The notes below the pieces were generated by a model, which did no database searches, was not told the DNA's origin, and saw only the letters and a program-made list of their open reading frames with translations. A DNA stretch of 11,504 bases from Candidatus Stahliibacteriota bacterium CG08_land_8_20_14_0_20_40_26. GTDB taxonomy: Bacteria > Hydrothermota > UBA3073. The stretch is from positions 1 to 11,504 of the forward strand of contig PEYP01000141.1 of assembly GCA_002774315.1 (NCBI GenBank), read 5' to 3'. Numbering within the stretch: position 1 is the first letter of the stretch; each line of letters begins with the position of its first letter. The position numbers and the translations under genes were made by a program. This document shows, in pieces, positions 1 through 7,175 of the stretch.

Positions 1-1
1 T

Positions 2-235
2 TTTTCATTTTTGCTTGCCATCCCTGCAATTCTGGGCGCAACGGTCTTAGAGATATCCAGTGTGAAAGCGAATTCCATCACCCTTCCTCTACTTGCAGGC
101 ACACTCATCTCCTTTTTATCCAGCCTTTTAGCCGTAAGATTCCTCCTTGCATTTTTGAAGAAGGCTACCCTGAGACCTTTTTCATACTACTGCTTCGCCA
201 TAGGCATTCTATCCATCCTCATTGCACTAAAATAA
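2..235 (+). CDS. uppP: Undecaprenyl-diphosphatase, C-terminal end (partial)
   Basis: The reading frame is open from base 2 and ends with TAA at 233-235, so only about the last 77 residues are in the window. The segment reading FSFLLAIPAILGA, followed by two further hydrophobic stretches and a short tail ending IGILSILIALK, matches the C-terminal membrane helices of the UppP/BacA family. These integral membrane enzymes dephosphorylate undecaprenyl diphosphate so that the lipid carrier can be reused in peptidoglycan synthesis. The catalytic Glu-rich and PGxSRSG motifs lie upstream of the window and cannot be checked. A TTG codon at 11 is internal and not a start. No obvious terminator follows; the next 324 bases are repeat-rich and non-coding. 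Confidence 0.85.
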   Translation, partial: FSFLLAIPAILGATVLEISSVKANSITLPLLAGTLISFLSSLLAVRFLLAFLKKATLRPFSYYCFAIGILSILIALK

Positions 236-354
236 CAACCCCATAAAATTGACAATTGAAGATTGAAAGATTGAAGATTATTTACCACAAAGGCACAAAG
301 ATTAGATTTTAGATTACAGATTGTAGATTTTAGGTTTTATGTTGTAGATTTTAG
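236..354. repeat. AT-rich low-complexity intergenic tract
   Basis: No gene is visible between uppP and the octamer array. The stretch is built from short drifting repeats: GATTGAA-type units around 258-279 and TAGATTTTAG-type units around 303-352, with roughly 7-10 base periodicity. A half copy of the ACCACA...CACAAAG repeat family sits at 284-300. It could be decayed tandem repeat of the same origin as the octamer array that follows. Confidence 0.6.
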
Positions 355-482
355 TGACCTAATAACTTAATAACCTAATTACCTGATAACTTAATCGCCC
401 GATAGCCTAATAGCTCGATAGCCCGATAGCCTGATAGCCTAATAGCTCGATAGCCCGATAGCCTGATAGCCTAATAGCTCGA
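355..482. repeat. Tandem octamer array (16 x 8 bp, higher-order 32 bp)
   Basis: Sixteen consecutive octamers of the form TAGCCNNA run without a break from 355 to 482. The last part is organised as an exact 32-bp higher-order unit (TAGCTCGA, TAGCCCGA, TAGCCTGA, TAGCCTAA) present at 411-442 and 443-474, with a further octamer at 475-482. The upstream eight octamers are diverged, for example TAACTTAA and TTACCTGA. The array stops 19 bases before the -35 box of the promoter for the Fe-S scaffold gene. Polymerase slippage is the likely origin of the 32-bp unit; any regulatory role is unknown. Confidence 0.9.
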
Positions 483-501
483 TAGCTTCCATACTTTTTT
501 C

Positions 502-530
502 TTGACAAGGGTGTATTTTTGTGGTATAAT
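502..530 (+). promoter_or_regulatory. Consensus sigma-70-type promoter
   Basis: TTGACA at 502-507 and TATAAT at 525-530 are both perfect consensus boxes with the optimal 17-base spacer. Transcription would start near 537, giving a short leader of about 23 bases before the ATG at 560. No good Shine-Dalgarno sequence is visible in that leader. The promoter directly follows the octamer array. Confidence 0.9.
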
Positions 531-559
531 AAACCAACAACGCTATTTGAATAATAATT

Positions 560-961
560 ATGAAATACACAGAAACGTTATTGGAGCATTTTAGAAATCC
601 GAGGAATGTAGGAGTGATTGAAGATGCTGATGGAGTTGGGAGGGTGACATCGCCCGTGTGCGGTGACATTATGGAGCTGTACATAAAGGTGAAAGACGAG
701 AGAATAGTAGATGTAAAATTCCAGACCTTTGGCTGTGCTGCTGCTATTGCTTCTTCTTCTGTGCTCACTGAATTGATAAAGGGAAAGACAATCAATGAAG
801 CTCTCGAAATAACAAATAAAAGGATAATAGATACACTCGGCGGACTTCCAGAGGAGAAAATCCATTGTTCCGTTCTTGCAGAGGATGGGGTGAAGAAGGC
901 AATAAAGGACTATAAACTTAGACAGAAGACCACAGACAAAACGGGATCAATGCAAAATTAA
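560..961 (+). CDS. NifU/IscU-type iron-sulfur cluster scaffold protein
   Basis: A 133-residue protein matching the N-terminal scaffold domain of the NifU/IscU family, on which Fe-S clusters are assembled from cysteine-desulfurase sulfur before transfer to target proteins in the cytoplasm. The three ligand cysteines are in their expected contexts: C34 in PVCGD (with D36), C59 in FGCAAAIASSS and C103 in HCSVLAED. IscU has LPPVK just before the last cysteine, the HscA chaperone recognition motif; here it reads LPEEK (96-100), closer to NifU proteins that work without HscA. The length fits a stand-alone scaffold, with a short polar tail after about residue 118. No cysteine desulfurase gene is adjacent. 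The gene has its own strong promoter at 502-530, and the ATG at 560 fits the family N-terminus (KYTETLLEHFRNPRNVG). Confidence 0.9.
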   Translation: MKYTETLLEHFRNPRNVGVIEDADGVGRVTSPVCGDIMELYIKVKDERIVDVKFQTFGCAAAIASSSVLTELIKGKTINEALEITNKRIIDTLGGLPEEKIHCSVLAEDGVKKAIKDYKLRQKTTDKTGSMQN

Positions 962-1057
962 CAATGCAAGATTATCAATTAAAATTTTGATTTGCTAATT
1001 GCTAATTTTACATTTTAACTTTTTTAGTCGTCGGTCTTTGGTATTTAACCTCTTATT

Positions 1058-1076
1058 CTTTGTGGACTTTGTGGTT
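1058..1076. repeat. Half copy of ACCACAGAG-type interspersed repeat
   Basis: The stretch CTTTGTGGACTTTGTGGTT is the reverse complement of the arm seen at 284-300 and a variant of the CCACAGAG arms at 1470, 1716 and 7932. Only one arm is recognisable here. A TATAAT follows at 1076-1081, but without a convincing -35 box. Confidence 0.55.
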
Positions 1077-1090
1077 ATAATTAGTTATCC

Positions 1091-1108
1091 GCACGGTTAA
1101 AACCGTGC
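1091..1108. repeat. Perfect 8-bp inverted repeat upstream of acylphosphatase
   Basis: GCACGGTT and AACCGTGC face each other across two A residues. It is a compact palindrome just 32 bases before the acylphosphatase start. It could act as a protein-binding site or be a copy of an interspersed palindrome; no second copy is seen in the window. Confidence 0.7.
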
Positions 1109-1140
1109 CCTACTCTGCAGCAGGCAGGTGTCTCCATTCT

Positions 1141-1413
1141 ATGATTCGTGCACATATACTTATATCCGGTTTTGTCCAGGGAGTATGTTATAGATGGTTT
1201 GCAGAGAAGGAAGCGAACTCTCTTGGTCTTACGGGCTATGTGAAGAATCTTTATAACGGAGGGGTAGAGGTAGTTATCGAGGGTGAGAGAGGTTTGATTG
1301 AAGCGTTCATCAAGACACTTAAAGTTGGTCCTTCATCTGCAGATGTAAGAGATGTAAAGATAGAATGGCAGGAATATAAGGGAGAGTTTAATGGATTTGG
1401 TATAAGATATTAA
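1141..1413 (+). CDS. acyP: Acylphosphatase
   Basis: A 90-residue protein with the full acylphosphatase fold signature. Such enzymes hydrolyse acyl phosphates such as carbamoyl and acetyl phosphate in the cytoplasm. The active-site loop reads VQGVCYRWFA, giving catalytic R18, and the second catalytic residue is N36 in GYVKN. The usual glycine after GV is Cys16 here. The C-terminal FGIRY is also typical. A longer reading from a GTG at 1105 would add 12 non-homologous residues and begin inside the palindrome at 1091-1108, so I choose the ATG at 1141. An AGGTG about 10 bases upstream is a modest ribosome-binding site. The gene stands alone between two repeat-rich gaps. Confidence 0.9.
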   Translation: MIRAHILISGFVQGVCYRWFAEKEANSLGLTGYVKNLYNGGVEVVIEGERGLIEAFIKTLKVGPSSADVRDVKIEWQEYKGEFNGFGIRY

Positions 1414-1469
1414 ATTTAACAGGTAATTTTGATTTTTGTTCTGGTGGGGTTATGTAAATTTCATGAATA

Positions 1470-1535
1470 AACCACAGAGAACACAGAGTTCACAAAAGCA
1501 AGATAGAAAAGAGATTATACCTTCTCTGTGAACTC
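1470..1535. repeat. Interspersed inverted repeat, CCACAGAG family
   Basis: The left arm begins AACCACAGAGAACACAGAG and continues to GAGTTCAC (1486-1493), which pairs perfectly with GTGAACTC at 1528-1535 after a loop of about 34 bases. The arm sequence is the same type as in the elements at 1685-1736 and 7932-8012. No protein-coding frame is present. Confidence 0.7.
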
Positions 1536-1684
1536 AAAATGAGGGGTAAATTCATCGGCTGTCTGTTAGCTAACGGATGGGAACTTTTAATCTGGTTTTC
1601 TCTTTAGAACAACAAGACCATAGGGATAAAAAGGATGGTATCATTCCATTTATTACAGAGTTTAGAAAAACATGAAACTTAAGA

Positions 1685-1736
1685 GAGAGCACGGAGAAGA
1701 TAAAAAAACTCTGGTTTCTCCGTGACCTCTGTGGTT
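1685..1736. repeat. Interspersed inverted repeat, CCACAGAG family
   Basis: GAGAGCACGGAGAA (1685-1698) faces TTCTCCGTGACCTC (start of 1716-1736), giving a stem with two mismatches. The right arm continues into CTCTGTGGTT, the family signature. It ends about 38 bases before the PspC gene start. Confidence 0.7.
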
Positions 1737-1774
1737 AAATATTTTACATAACATCTGGTAGATTGGAGAAGAAT

Positions 1775-2161
1775 ATGAAAAGATTGTATCGTTCAAAAAA
1801 GGACAAAATCATAGGAGGAGTTTGTGGCGGTATAGGAAAGTATTTCAATATAGACCCCGTTTTAATAAGAATCCTATGGCTCTTTTTCACATTCGTGGGC
1901 GGAGCGGGTATACTCGCTTACATAATCGCATGGGTAGTAATTCCCCTTTCACAGGAGAAGGTAGAAACTACGGCAGACGAGGAAAACAAAGCACAGGAGG
2001 AGGATAAAGGCGGATTCTGGGGAGGGATAACACTAATCATAGTTGGGATTATACTTCTCCTGCTTACACTTGGGACATTCTGGGTTAAACTCCTACCTCT
2101 ATGTTTAATCACTGTAGGTATAATTCTTATCCTGAAGTATAGAGAAAAGAGTAAACTATAG
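1775..2161 (+). CDS. PspC-domain membrane protein
   Basis: A 128-residue protein with an N-terminal PspC domain (about 1-60): basic start MKRLYRSKKDKIIGGVCGGI, then DPVLIRILW and a transmembrane stretch at about 33-57. After an acidic linker (61-78) come two further hydrophobic segments (about 82-100 and 104-120) separated by TFWVK. This layout resembles LiaF-type membrane regions. PspC proteins take part in envelope-stress sensing, but this one's partners are not visible. The frame can be extended to a TTG at 1763; I prefer the ATG at 1775 because GGAG at 1765-1768 sits six bases before it and the domain begins there. The stop is 16 bases before yebC, suggesting cotranscription. Confidence 0.85.
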   Translation: MKRLYRSKKDKIIGGVCGGIGKYFNIDPVLIRILWLFFTFVGGAGILAYIIAWVVIPLSQEKVETTADEENKAQEEDKGGFWGGITLIIVGIILLLLTLGTFWVKLLPLCLITVGIILILKYREKSKL

Positions 2162-2177
2162 TTTTTTGGAGGTATCT

Positions 2178-2924
2178 ATGTCGGGACATTCAAAATGGGC
2201 ACAGATAAGGAGGAAAAAAGAGAAAGTAGATGCCCAGAGGGGTAGAGCATTTACCCGTCTCATTCGAGAGATAACAGTTGCAGCAAGACAGGGTGGAGGC
2301 AATCCTGATACAAACGCACGGCTAAGGGCTGTTATAGATATGGCAAAGGCACAAAATATGCCTCAGGATAACATAAAGAAGGCTATAATGAGAGGCACAG
2401 GAGAACTGGAAGGTATCAATTACGAAGAGATCAATTACGAAGCATATGGCCCTTGCGGTGTTGCTATTCTTATAGAAGCGCTTACGGATAACAAAAATCG
2501 AACTACAAGTGAAATCCGCCACATTCTTTCCCACCATGGTGGTAACCTTGGAGAAAGTGGATGTGTTTCCTGGATGTTCAAGGACAAAGGCATTATCTAT
2601 ATTGATAAGGAGAAGATTGATGAGGAGAAACTTCTTATGATTGCACTTGATGCAAGTGCTGAGGATGTTATTACAGAAGATGATGCCTACCAGATAATCA
2701 CCTCTCCGAAAGAATTTGAGCGTGTGATATCTATGCTGAAAGATAAAGGAGTAGAATACAATTCTGCTGAATTGACAAAGTCCCCACAGTCGACAGTAAA
2801 GATAGGTGAAAAGGACGCAAAAACTATCCTGAAGCTTATGGATGCTCTTGAAGAACATGATGATGTTCAACATGTCTATGCAAATTTTGATATACCTGAC
2901 GAACTCTTGAACGAAGTAGCATAA
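2178..2924 (+). CDS. yebC: YebC/PmpR family protein
   Basis: A 248-residue protein, the normal length for the YebC/PmpR (TACO1) family. It opens with the diagnostic MSGHSKWAQIRRKKEKVDAQ and continues FTRLIREITVAARQGGGNPD, NMPQDNIKKAI and RGTGE. Members have been described as transcription regulators and, more recently, as translation factors that relieve ribosome stalling. The start at 2178 is fixed by the conserved N-terminus and a GGAGG at 2168-2172, five bases upstream; a TTG at 2166 is within that site and is rejected. Its place just before ruvC is a common arrangement in bacteria. Confidence 0.95.
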   Translation: MSGHSKWAQIRRKKEKVDAQRGRAFTRLIREITVAARQGGGNPDTNARLRAVIDMAKAQNMPQDNIKKAIMRGTGELEGINYEEINYEAYGPCGVAILIEALTDNKNRTTSEIRHILSHHGGNLGESGCVSWMFKDKGIIYIDKEKIDEEKLLMIALDASAEDVITEDDAYQIITSPKEFERVISMLKDKGVEYNSAELTKSPQSTVKIGEKDAKTILKLMDALEEHDDVQHVYANFDIPDELLNEVA

Positions 2925-3014
2925 CATACCTTTATTGCCAAAAGTTTTTTAGATTGCTGAAAAGTCTTGTATGTTTGAAACTTATCCTCTTTCCTTTGCA
3001 CAGCATTCTTCGAA

Positions 3015-3470
3015 ATGCACATTCTGGGAATAGACTGTGGATTGTCTGCAACGGGCTATGCGATTCTGCGAGACGGTTGTGTAGCCTCAAATGGGATTAT
3101 CAAGACAGATAAAGATAACAGTCTGGCATCCAGAATAAACACTATTTACCTTGGTATCAAAGAAATAGTGGATAGAGAGAAACCAGATTTAACTGTTATT
3201 GAAAGTCTGTTTTTTGGAAAGAATCTTAAGACCCTTGTCTCTCTCGCCCATGCAAGGGGCGTCATCCTTCTTGCAACCCATAATACCCGTATATACGAAG
3301 TAACTCCAGCAGAAGTAAAGAAGGCTGTAACTGGTAATGGAAGGGCATCGAAACAACAGGTCAGGTATATGGTTGAAAGATTACTAAATATCCCGCATGG
3401 AATTTCAGAGCACATAGTGGACGCCTGTGCCTGTGCCTTATGGGGACAATGGAAGATGAAGCAATCATAA
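3015..3470 (+). CDS. ruvC: Holliday junction resolvase RuvC
   Basis: A 151-residue RuvC-type nuclease that cuts four-way DNA junctions symmetrically after RuvAB branch migration. The RNase H-like fold is recognisable: D7 in ILGIDCGL, E63 in VIESLFFGKN, and the C-terminal pair H133 and D136 in EHIVDACACAL. E. coli has Asp at the position of H133; a His here is also found in Thermus RuvC, so the site is probably active. The protein is slightly shorter than the 173-residue E. coli form. No good ribosome-binding site precedes the ATG, and a 90-base gap without an obvious terminator separates it from yebC. Confidence 0.95.
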   Translation: MHILGIDCGLSATGYAILRDGCVASNGIIKTDKDNSLASRINTIYLGIKEIVDREKPDLTVIESLFFGKNLKTLVSLAHARGVILLATHNTRIYEVTPAEVKKAVTGNGRASKQQVRYMVERLLNIPHGISEHIVDACACALWGQWKMKQS

Positions 3471-3533
3471 GCTCATCTTAGGGATTTCTCTTCGGGTTCA
3501 GAGGGTTCTTATCTTGTATCTTATGGAGGATAT

Positions 3534-3812
3534 ATGAGTATATTTAAAAAGGGAGATAGTAGAAAGAAAAACGCAAACCGAAAACAGGAGGTATTCAAGA
3601 GGCTTGTGACAAAAAAGACAGAAAGTTTTGTAGGTAACTGTCCATTCTGCGGAGTATCTGTTACATTTGAGATGGAAGAGGATCTTGAGGAATTAACACT
3701 CATATGTACATCCTGTGAACGGATTATCTTCTATCTTGATAAGCTTCATACCCCTCCTCATGAGAGGAATCTGGATGACTTGCGACGGTTGAGTGTAGGA
3801 GATATTAACTGA
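3534..3812 (+). CDS. Small zinc-ribbon protein of unknown function
   Basis: A 92-residue protein with a very basic N-terminus (KK, RKK and RK clusters within 5-28), then a zinc-ribbon-like pair of knuckles, C36-PF-C39-G and C58-TS-C61-E, 18 residues apart. An acidic stretch (48-53) lies between the knuckles and a helical, charged tail follows. I do not recognise the family. A GGAGGA at 3525-3530, three bases before the ATG, supports translation. Only 3 bases separate its stop from ruvA, so it is very likely cotranscribed with ruvAB. The basic arm plus zinc ribbon suggests nucleic-acid binding, and the location suggests a link to Holliday junction processing. Both are inferences. Confidence 0.8.
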   Translation: MSIFKKGDSRKKNANRKQEVFKRLVTKKTESFVGNCPFCGVSVTFEMEEDLEELTLICTSCERIIFYLDKLHTPPHERNLDDLRRLSVGDIN

Positions 3813-3815
3813 ACT

Positions 3816-4361
3816 ATGTTTATAAATCATATAGAAGGCAAAGTAGTAGAGACGACGCCAGCGAGTGTGGTGCTTGAGTCGGGAGGCGTTGGATATTACA
3901 TTAAGATACCTGTCTCCACATATGAACAACTGAAAAAGGACAGGATAAGGCTTTTAATAAGCATGATATTTAAAAACGAGGTGATAGAATTATATGGTTT
4001 TTATACTGAAGAGGAACGCAACTATTTTGAATCACTCCTCAAGGTAAGAGGAATTGGAGGAGAGACTGCATTAAGAATACTCTCAAGTATGAATTTTTAC
4101 GAGTTCAAGGAGGTTGTGGATAGGGGAGATGTTGATTCACTTGCAGAAGTAAGAGGTATCGGGAGAAAAAGGGCAGAAAAAATCGTATTTGAATTAAAAG
4201 GGCTATTTAAGGAAGAGATAATTCCAAATGAGGCGTTATCCGCCCTTATTTCACTGGGATTTACAAGAAAAGAAGCCAAAAGGATACTTTTAAATGTTGT
4301 GAAATCAGTGCCACAGGGTGACTTAGAGATGCTAATAAAAGAGGCATTGAAAAACACTTAA
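3816..4361 (+). CDS. ruvA: Holliday junction branch migration protein RuvA
   Basis: A 181-residue RuvA, somewhat shorter than the 203 residues of E. coli. Domain I is the OB fold (about 1-63, ending ELYGF). Domain II carries two helix-hairpin-helix motifs, KVRGIGGETALRILS (76-90) and EVRGIGRKRAEKIVFEL (111-127), that bind junction DNA. Domain III (about 138-181: NEALSALISLGFTRKEAKRIL) contacts RuvB. The saving in length is in the linker between II and III. At the acidic pin, where E. coli has Glu-Asp, I read Asn-Glu (54-55), so one acidic residue may be missing. The start is 3 bases after the preceding stop. Confidence 0.95.
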   Translation: MFINHIEGKVVETTPASVVLESGGVGYYIKIPVSTYEQLKKDRIRLLISMIFKNEVIELYGFYTEEERNYFESLLKVRGIGGETALRILSSMNFYEFKEVVDRGDVDSLAEVRGIGRKRAEKIVFELKGLFKEEIIPNEALSALISLGFTRKEAKRILLNVVKSVPQGDLEMLIKEALKNT

Positions 4362-4371
4362 TCCAAAACTT

Positions 4372-5385
4372 ATGATAGAAGAAAATATAACGACGCCCTT
4401 TCCTATAGAGGATGAAAAAGAAGTAGAAAGAGCACTTCGACCCAAAACCTTCAGTGATTTCATTGGGCAAGATAGATTGAAAGAGAATCTTAAGGTATTC
4501 ATAGAGGCAACAAGGCGGAGAGGTGAACCATTGGATCATATACTGTTTTATGGACCTCCCGGACTTGGTAAAACTACCCTTGCCAACATCATTGCAAGGG
4601 AGTTAAGTGCTGATATAACCTCAACATCGGGTCCTGCACTTGAAAGACCGGCAGACCTCGCAGGTATTCTTACAAGGTTGAAGAGCCATGATATCCTGTT
4701 TGTTGATGAGGTACACAGACTGGGAAAGGTAATTGAAGAGTATCTATATCCTGCGATGGAAGATTTCTCGCTGGACATACTTTTGGATTCGGGACCTAAT
4801 GCGAGATGTATAAAACTGAAACTCTCACCATTTACCCTCGTTGGAGCAACGACAAGGAGTGGGCTTCTTTCATCTCCTCTCCGTTCAAGATTTGATTTGA
4901 CATTCAGGCTTGATTTCTATGTTCCAGAAGAATTAACATCCATTGTGAAGCGTTCTGCATCTCTTCTTGAGGTAGAGATAACAAAAGATGCAAGCGTGGA
5001 AATAGCCAAGAGGGCGAGGGGGACACCAAGAATTGCGAACAGGTTATTGAAAAGGGTAAGGGATTATGCAGAAGTAAAAGGAGAGGGTAAAATAACAAAC
5101 GAAATAACCAAATTTGCGCTCTCTATGCTGGATGTTGATGGATGTGGGCTGGATGAAATGGATAAGAAGATACTTATGACGATAATAAAGAAATATAATG
5201 GCGGACCTGTGGGACTGTCAACACTTGCCGCATCAATTGGAGAAGAGGAGGATACAATATCAGAGGTATTTGAGCCCTATCTACTTCAGGAAGGATTTAT
5301 AAAACGCACCTCTCGAGGCAGAGAAGCAACCATCCTTGCATATCAGCATTTCGGGATTACAAAAAGAGGACTTTGGGGTCAGTGA
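4372..5385 (+). CDS. ruvB: Holliday junction DNA helicase RuvB
   Basis: A full-length 337-residue RuvB motor that drives branch migration as a hexameric AAA+ ATPase on RuvA-bound junctions. Visible motifs are: RPKTFSDFIGQ (23-33), Walker A GPPGLGKT (61-68), Walker B FVDEVH (110-115), sensor 1 GATTRSG (158-164), SPLRSRF (168-174) with the presumed arginine finger, and sensor 2 GTPR (217-220). The C-terminal winged helix contains GGPVGLSTLAASIGEE and ends IKRTSRGREAT. Small departures from the usual sequence (DEVHRL for DEIHRL, LRSRF for LRDRF) are conservative. It begins 10 bases after ruvA without a clear Shine-Dalgarno, and is the last + strand gene before the cassette-like region. Confidence 0.97.
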   Translation: MIEENITTPFPIEDEKEVERALRPKTFSDFIGQDRLKENLKVFIEATRRRGEPLDHILFYGPPGLGKTTLANIIARELSADITSTSGPALERPADLAGILTRLKSHDILFVDEVHRLGKVIEEYLYPAMEDFSLDILLDSGPNARCIKLKLSPFTLVGATTRSGLLSSPLRSRFDLTFRLDFYVPEELTSIVKRSASLLEVEITKDASVEIAKRARGTPRIANRLLKRVRDYAEVKGEGKITNEITKFALSMLDVDGCGLDEMDKKILMTIIKKYNGGPVGLSTLAASIGEEEDTISEVFEPYLLQEGFIKRTSRGREATILAYQHFGITKRGLWGQ

Positions 5386-5442
5386 CCCCGCTTTACTATT
5401 GCAATATCTCCTATTCTAATTTTCATCTGTTTGTTTTAGGCT

Positions 5443-5509
5443 GTATAACGGTGGAACTCACCTGCCAAAACCGCTTGCGGTTTTGGTCAGGTGTAGTGAT
5501 TTGTTATAC
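5443..5509 (-). other. attC-like recombination site E (downstream of fused MTase/nuclease gene)
   Basis: Outer boxes GTATAAC (5443-5449) and GTTATAC (5503-5509) are exact inverted repeats. Inside lie CACCTG/CAGGTG (5459-5464 and 5488-5493) and a 9-bp perfect stem, CCAAAACCG with CGGTTTTGG, closing a CTTG loop, with T5487 bulged. On the minus strand this follows the stop codon of the gene at 5518-7014 by eight bases, which is where the attC of an integron cassette lies. The hairpin also separates convergent genes and may hinder transcription, but has no U-run. The outer boxes fit GTTRRRY only partly. Confidence 0.6.
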
Positions 5510-5517
5510 GCTGTTAT

Positions 5518-7014
5518 TTAGAATTCAATAAAATAAACCAATTCCTCATCAATTTTTTCAAGGTCTAATAGCACTTTCTCTCTTCTTGGTTGCCCCCCAG
5601 CATTTCTAAAATCTCTCTGAAATGAACCACATTTAACCAAAGTATCATCTGTTATCCTAATAAAGGAAATCTGTTGTAAATCAAATGAAACTTTTCTTAT
5701 CCTTGACCAAGCACCTCTCTTTATCCTTTCTATTTCATATTTTGATTTTCCACCCTTCAATGCTTCATGCCATTTTTGGAATGTCCTATCTTCATCGTTA
5801 TATAAAACTTTCCCAAGGGCAAGAATTAAACCAACCTTTCCATAATCCTTAATCCCATTTGCCGTTGCTTCACTATCATTAACGATAATCTGGTGACTGC
5901 TCGTATTCATCGCATGTGCTTTGAAATCCCAAGGAATATTCTTAAGACCGTCAAACTCTACTCTCCCATATCTTGGTCCCGGTAACTTCATAACTCTTGA
6001 CAGATACTTCCCACATAAAAATTGAAAATAGAATCCTATCCATTCCATTTGCTTCCAATGAGGGAAATTTGTTTTTTTCATTTCTAAGATAGAATCTCTG
6101 CCATCCCACAATTTAGGTATATGTCTTAATATTCTGCCAATTTGTTTAGCGGTTTTCAAATAAGTCATTCTACTTTCACCATATTTTACTCCTTTATCAA
6201 ATAACTTTAATAAAGGTTGAGTGCTAGTTATTTCATATTCTTTCTCTTTTCTGATTCTGTATAAGTTTTTCTCTAATCTTTCTTTGGCAAATTCGTAATA
6301 TTCTTTCACAATCTCAAATCCAATATATTGTCGATTTAGCATCTTACTAACCACAGCCACTTGACCAGAACCTAAAAATGGATCTAAGACAATATCACCT
6401 TTTTCACTTGAATACATTAATATTTTTCTTATTAACTCTGACGGTAATTTTGTGGGTGTTTTTTGGTCTCCTGTCCAGTATTCTCTTTTTATAATCCAGA
6501 CATCTTCCTTATCTTCATAATGTAAACTTTTCCCTCTTTCACTTTTAGATTCCTTACCATACCGAGAATAAGGAAAGAACTTTCTTTTCTCATCATTTTT
6601 ACAAACATAAAGACAATGATAATGCGAAGTTACAAATTTTCTCTTTGTTACAACGCCAAATTGGTACTTCCAAATAATATGGTTTACAGTAATAAAGCCT
6701 AATTCATTAATCGCTGTTAAAATATCGTTTAGATTATTCCATCCTGAAAAGACATACATACTTCCAGTATCTTTAAGTATTCTGTATACCTCCTTCATCC
6801 ATTTCATAGTGAAATCGTAATATTTTTCTTTGGGAATTTCGCTGTATCCTTCCAAAACTCTTGAAGCAGTTCTATGATAATTACTTCTCTTCGCCTTAAA
6901 ATCTATAGCAAAAGGAGGGTCTGTTATAACAAGATCTATAGTATTATTTGGGATACACTTCATTCCCTCTACACAATCCATATTATAGATTTTATTAAAT
7001 TCTAACTCTTTCAT
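5518..7014 (-). CDS. Fused DNA methyltransferase / putative restriction endonuclease
   Basis: A 498-residue protein. The N-terminal half (about 1-255) is a beta-class amino-methyltransferase: catalytic TDPPF (31-35) comes first, then a target-recognition region (about 115-180), motif X (KTPTKLPSELIRKIL, 185-199), and the SAM-binding LDPFLGSG (210-217). DPPF suggests N6-adenine methylation, though N4-cytosine is possible. The remaining 240 residues are not methyltransferase. They contain GRVEFDG (350-356) followed by IPWDFKAH (360-367), giving E353, D355, D363 and K365 in a PD-(D/E)xK-like arrangement, so a restriction nuclease is likely. I cannot name its family or site. The ATG is supported by GAGGAT eight bases upstream. 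It lies between attC-like sites D and E. Confidence 0.8.
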   Translation of the reverse strand: MKELEFNKIYNMDCVEGMKCIPNNTIDLVITDPPFAIDFKAKRSNYHRTASRVLEGYSEIPKEKYYDFTMKWMKEVYRILKDTGSMYVFSGWNNLNDILTAINELGFITVNHIIWKYQFGVVTKRKFVTSHYHCLYVCKNDEKRKFFPYSRYGKESKSERGKSLHYEDKEDVWIIKREYWTGDQKTPTKLPSELIRKILMYSSEKGDIVLDPFLGSGQVAVVSKMLNRQYIGFEIVKEYYEFAKERLEKNLYRIRKEKEYEITSTQPLLKLFDKGVKYGESRMTYLKTAKQIGRILRHIPKLWDGRDSILEMKKTNFPHWKQMEWIGFYFQFLCGKYLSRVMKLPGPRYGRVEFDGLKNIPWDFKAHAMNTSSHQIIVNDSEATANGIKDYGKVGLILALGKVLYNDEDRTFQKWHEALKGGKSKYEIERIKRGAWSRIRKVSFDLQQISFIRITDDTLVKCGSFQRDFRNAGGQPRREKVLLDLEKIDEELVYFIEF

Positions 7015-7041
7015 ATTTATATCCTCATTCTAAACGATTGC

Positions 7042-7118
7042 ATATAACGGCTGCGGACATACGAAGTGCGAGGTGTAGCCGAGCATTTGGGCGGAGCGAA
7101 GCGTAGCCGTATGTGCGC
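7042..7118 (-). other. attC-like recombination site D (upstream of fused MTase/nuclease gene)
   Basis: The arm GCGGACATACG (7053-7063) pairs with CGTATGTGCGC (7108-7118), 10 of 11 bases. The enclosed region carries GAGC...ATTTGGGCGGAGCGAAGC, which resembles the loop parts of sites C and A. On the minus strand the side facing the next gene ends CGTTATAT (7049-7042), an acceptable GTT box. On the other side the expected AAC box reads TTATCA. The gene at 5518-7014 starts 27 bases beyond it, as in a compact cassette. Confidence 0.55.
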
Positions 7119-7171
7119 TGATAATAATTACCTGTCTGCCGACAGGCAGGACATGAAATCAATTTGTATTG
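7119..7171 (-). repeat. Shared flank unit next to site D
   Basis: TGATAATAATTA (7119-7130), the palindrome CCTGTCTGCCGACAGGCAGG (7131-7150) and ACATGAAATCAATTTGTATTG (7151-7171) recur next to site A at 11389-11504. There the palindrome is present three times. The two copies of the last block differ at one of 21 bases. Each lies on the same side of its attC-like site. Confidence 0.85.
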
Positions 7172-7175
7172 TATA

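Larger units (their letters stand above)
1414..1774. other. Repeat-rich intergenic region without a gene
   Basis: I see no coding potential on either strand. It holds two members of the CCACAGAG inverted-repeat family (1470-1535 and 1685-1736) and a small palindrome GTTAGCTAAC near 1569. No clear promoter or terminator is visible, although the downstream psp/yeb genes need a promoter somewhere here. Confidence 0.6.

Noticed and set aside
355..482. Octamer array as a CRISPR or replication origin iteron array
   Set aside because: Units are contiguous with no spacers, and no replication initiator gene or DnaA-box cluster is nearby.
2322..2927. 201-residue minus-strand frame
   Set aside because: Antisense shadow of yebC, which is conserved along its whole length.
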